Assembly (NCBI GenBank): GCA_002733385.1
Contig: NVVO01000006.1
Span: 56,593-64,212 of the forward strand
Reading direction: 5' to 3'
From: Robiginitomaculum sp.
GTDB taxonomy: Bacteria > Pseudomonadota > Alphaproteobacteria > Caulobacterales > Maricaulaceae
Length of the DNA stretch: 7,620 nucleotides
Part shown: one piece after another, positions 6,750-7,620 of the stretch
How positions within the stretch are numbered: the stretch's first letter is position 1
Layout: each line of letters opens with the position of its first letter
Notes under the pieces: generated by a model
Databases searched by the model: none
What the model was told of the DNA's origin: nothing
Seen by the model: the letters and a program-made list of their open reading frames with translations, nothing else
Program-made: the position numbers and the translations under genes

Positions 6750-7340
6750 ATGTTGGCAATTGTCGATACGGGCTGTGCCAATCTGGCTTCGGTCGGTTTT
6801 GCCTTTGAGCGTTTGGGCGTGGGTAAAATTATTACGCAAGATGCGAAAATTATTGCGAGCGCAGATCATGTGATCCTGCCCGGTGTCGGGGCTTTTGATT
6901 TTGCTATGGCGGCCTTGCGCGAGCGCGGCCTTGTGCAGGTTTTGCAAAATCTGACCCAGCCTTTGATGGGGATTTGTCTGGGGATGCAGATGTTGTTTGA
7001 CCGCTCCGAAGAAGGCGTTGCGGATGGTTTGGGGCTTATCACCGGGAATATTGAGCGGATGGATACCGGCAATTTACCGGCGCCGCACATGGGGTGGAAC
7101 ACGCTGGAGGATATGGCGGAGGATCCATTGCTGGCGGGAATAAACGCCGGAGATTATGTGTATTTCGTGCATTCATTTGCCGTGCCAGTGCAAGAAGAAA
7201 CAATTGCCTCCAGCACTTACGGCCAGATATTTAGCGCCGTTATTCGCAGAGGAAATATATATGGTTGCCAATTTCACCCGGAGCGTTCCGGCAAGACCGG
7301 TGCGCGTATTTTAGCAAATTTTCTGAAGGTAAAGCCATGA
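6750..7340 (+). CDS. hisH: Imidazole glycerol phosphate synthase, glutaminase subunit
   Basis: A class I glutamine amidotransferase that releases ammonia from glutamine and passes it to HisF, which makes IGP and AICAR from PRFAR. The 196 residues equal the E. coli length. The triad is complete: C76 in GICLGMQM, and H176 and E178 in CQFHPERSG. Other family marks are DTGCANLASV near the N-terminus, LPGVGAF (oxyanion-side glycine loop), PHMGWN and YFVHSFAVP. The DTGCANL start resembles E. coli HisH rather than the DYGxGNL form common in other bacteria. The ATG at 6750 is 2 nt after the fusion gene's stop, with AAGGGG at 6734-6739 as ribosome site. Its stop overlaps hisA by 4 nt (ATGA). HisF is expected beyond the window. 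Confidence 0.98.
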   Translation: MLAIVDTGCANLASVGFAFERLGVGKIITQDAKIIASADHVILPGVGAFDFAMAALRERGLVQVLQNLTQPLMGICLGMQMLFDRSEEGVADGLGLITGNIERMDTGNLPAPHMGWNTLEDMAEDPLLAGINAGDYVYFVHSFAVPVQEETIASSTYGQIFSAVIRRGNIYGCQFHPERSGKTGARILANFLKVKP

Positions 7341-7620
7341 TTGTTCCGGCGATAGATTTGATGGACGGCGGCCTTGTACGCTTGCTCAAGGGTGATTTTT
7401 CCCAGCGAACCAATTATGTCGCTAACCCGCTGGACACGGCCAAAAGTTTTGCTGACACAGGCGCGAAGTATTTGCATATTGTCGATTTGGACGGGGCCAA
7501 AAATTTGACCGCCGAGCAATCCGACCTGATTATTAAAATCGCCCAATCGGTGAAAAAATCAGGAAATATGAACGTGCAAACCGGAGGCGGTTTGCGCACA
7601 ATAGAGCAAATTAAACACTT
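7337..7620 (+). CDS. hisA: Phosphoribosylformimino-5-aminoimidazole carboxamide ribotide isomerase, N-terminal part
   Basis: Isomerises ProFAR to PRFAR, the step before HisH-HisF, by an Amadori rearrangement in a (beta/alpha)8 barrel. Only the first 94 codons of about 245 lie in the window; the frame is open at the right edge. Visible marks are MIVPAIDLMDG with catalytic Asp D7, VRLLKGD, the second-strand LHIVDLDGAK, and the phosphate-binding loop QTGGGLR. The second catalytic Asp lies past the edge. HisF shares the fold, but HisA is chosen from the AIDLMDGGLVRL start and the LHIVDLDGAK strand. The ATG overlaps the hisH stop (ATGA), with AAGG at 7326-7329 as ribosome site. It probably continues into hisF and hisI(E), which are not seen here. 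Confidence 0.95.
   Translation, partial: MIVPAIDLMDGGLVRLLKGDFSQRTNYVANPLDTAKSFADTGAKYLHIVDLDGAKNLTAEQSDLIIKIAQSVKKSGNMNVQTGGGLRTIEQIKH

Overview
The window looks like bacterial chromosome, most likely from an alphaproteobacterium. This is inferred from the C-terminus of the acetyl-CoA synthetase (the ending VVDDLIENR), from a YerC/YecD-type TrpR-like regulator placed in front of his genes, and from the lipoprotein amidase. No rRNA or marker gene confirms it. All genes lie on the + strand and are tightly packed. I saw no tRNA, rRNA, CRISPR array, insertion sequence or phage gene.

Layout. 1-795 is the C-terminal part of acetyl-CoA synthetase (acs), cut by the window edge. 823-2436 is a lipoprotein of the amidase-signature family. 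2437-2596 is the only sizeable intergenic gap. It holds a sigma70-like promoter and a near-perfect inverted repeat resembling a Trp-repressor operator. From 2597 onward there is one histidine biosynthesis operon: a TrpR-like regulator (yerC type, TTG start), hisG (long form), hisD, a fused hisC-hisB gene, hisH, and the start of hisA, which runs off the right edge. Neighbouring his genes overlap by 4-11 nt or are separated by 2 nt, so they are probably co-transcribed and translationally coupled.

How the genes work together. HisG commits PRPP and ATP to the pathway and carries its own C-terminal regulatory domain, so no HisZ is expected. HisA and HisH (with HisF, expected downstream) act in the middle of the pathway. 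The fused protein carries out two consecutive steps: its C-terminal IGP dehydratase makes imidazole-acetol phosphate, and its N-terminal aminotransferase converts that to histidinol phosphate. HisD does the last two oxidations. The histidinol-phosphate phosphatase, which in enterobacteria is the N-terminal half of HisB, is absent from this window.

Main points of interest: (1) a HisC-HisB fusion in which the aminotransferase occupies the place that the HisN phosphatase domain has in enterobacterial HisB; (2) a Trp-operator-like palindrome over the promoter of an operon whose first gene is a TrpR-like protein, suggesting autoregulated repression instead of his attenuation; (3) gene order and protein details like the gammaproteobacterial hisGDCBHAFI operon in an apparently alphaproteobacterial setting, which hints at operon transfer.
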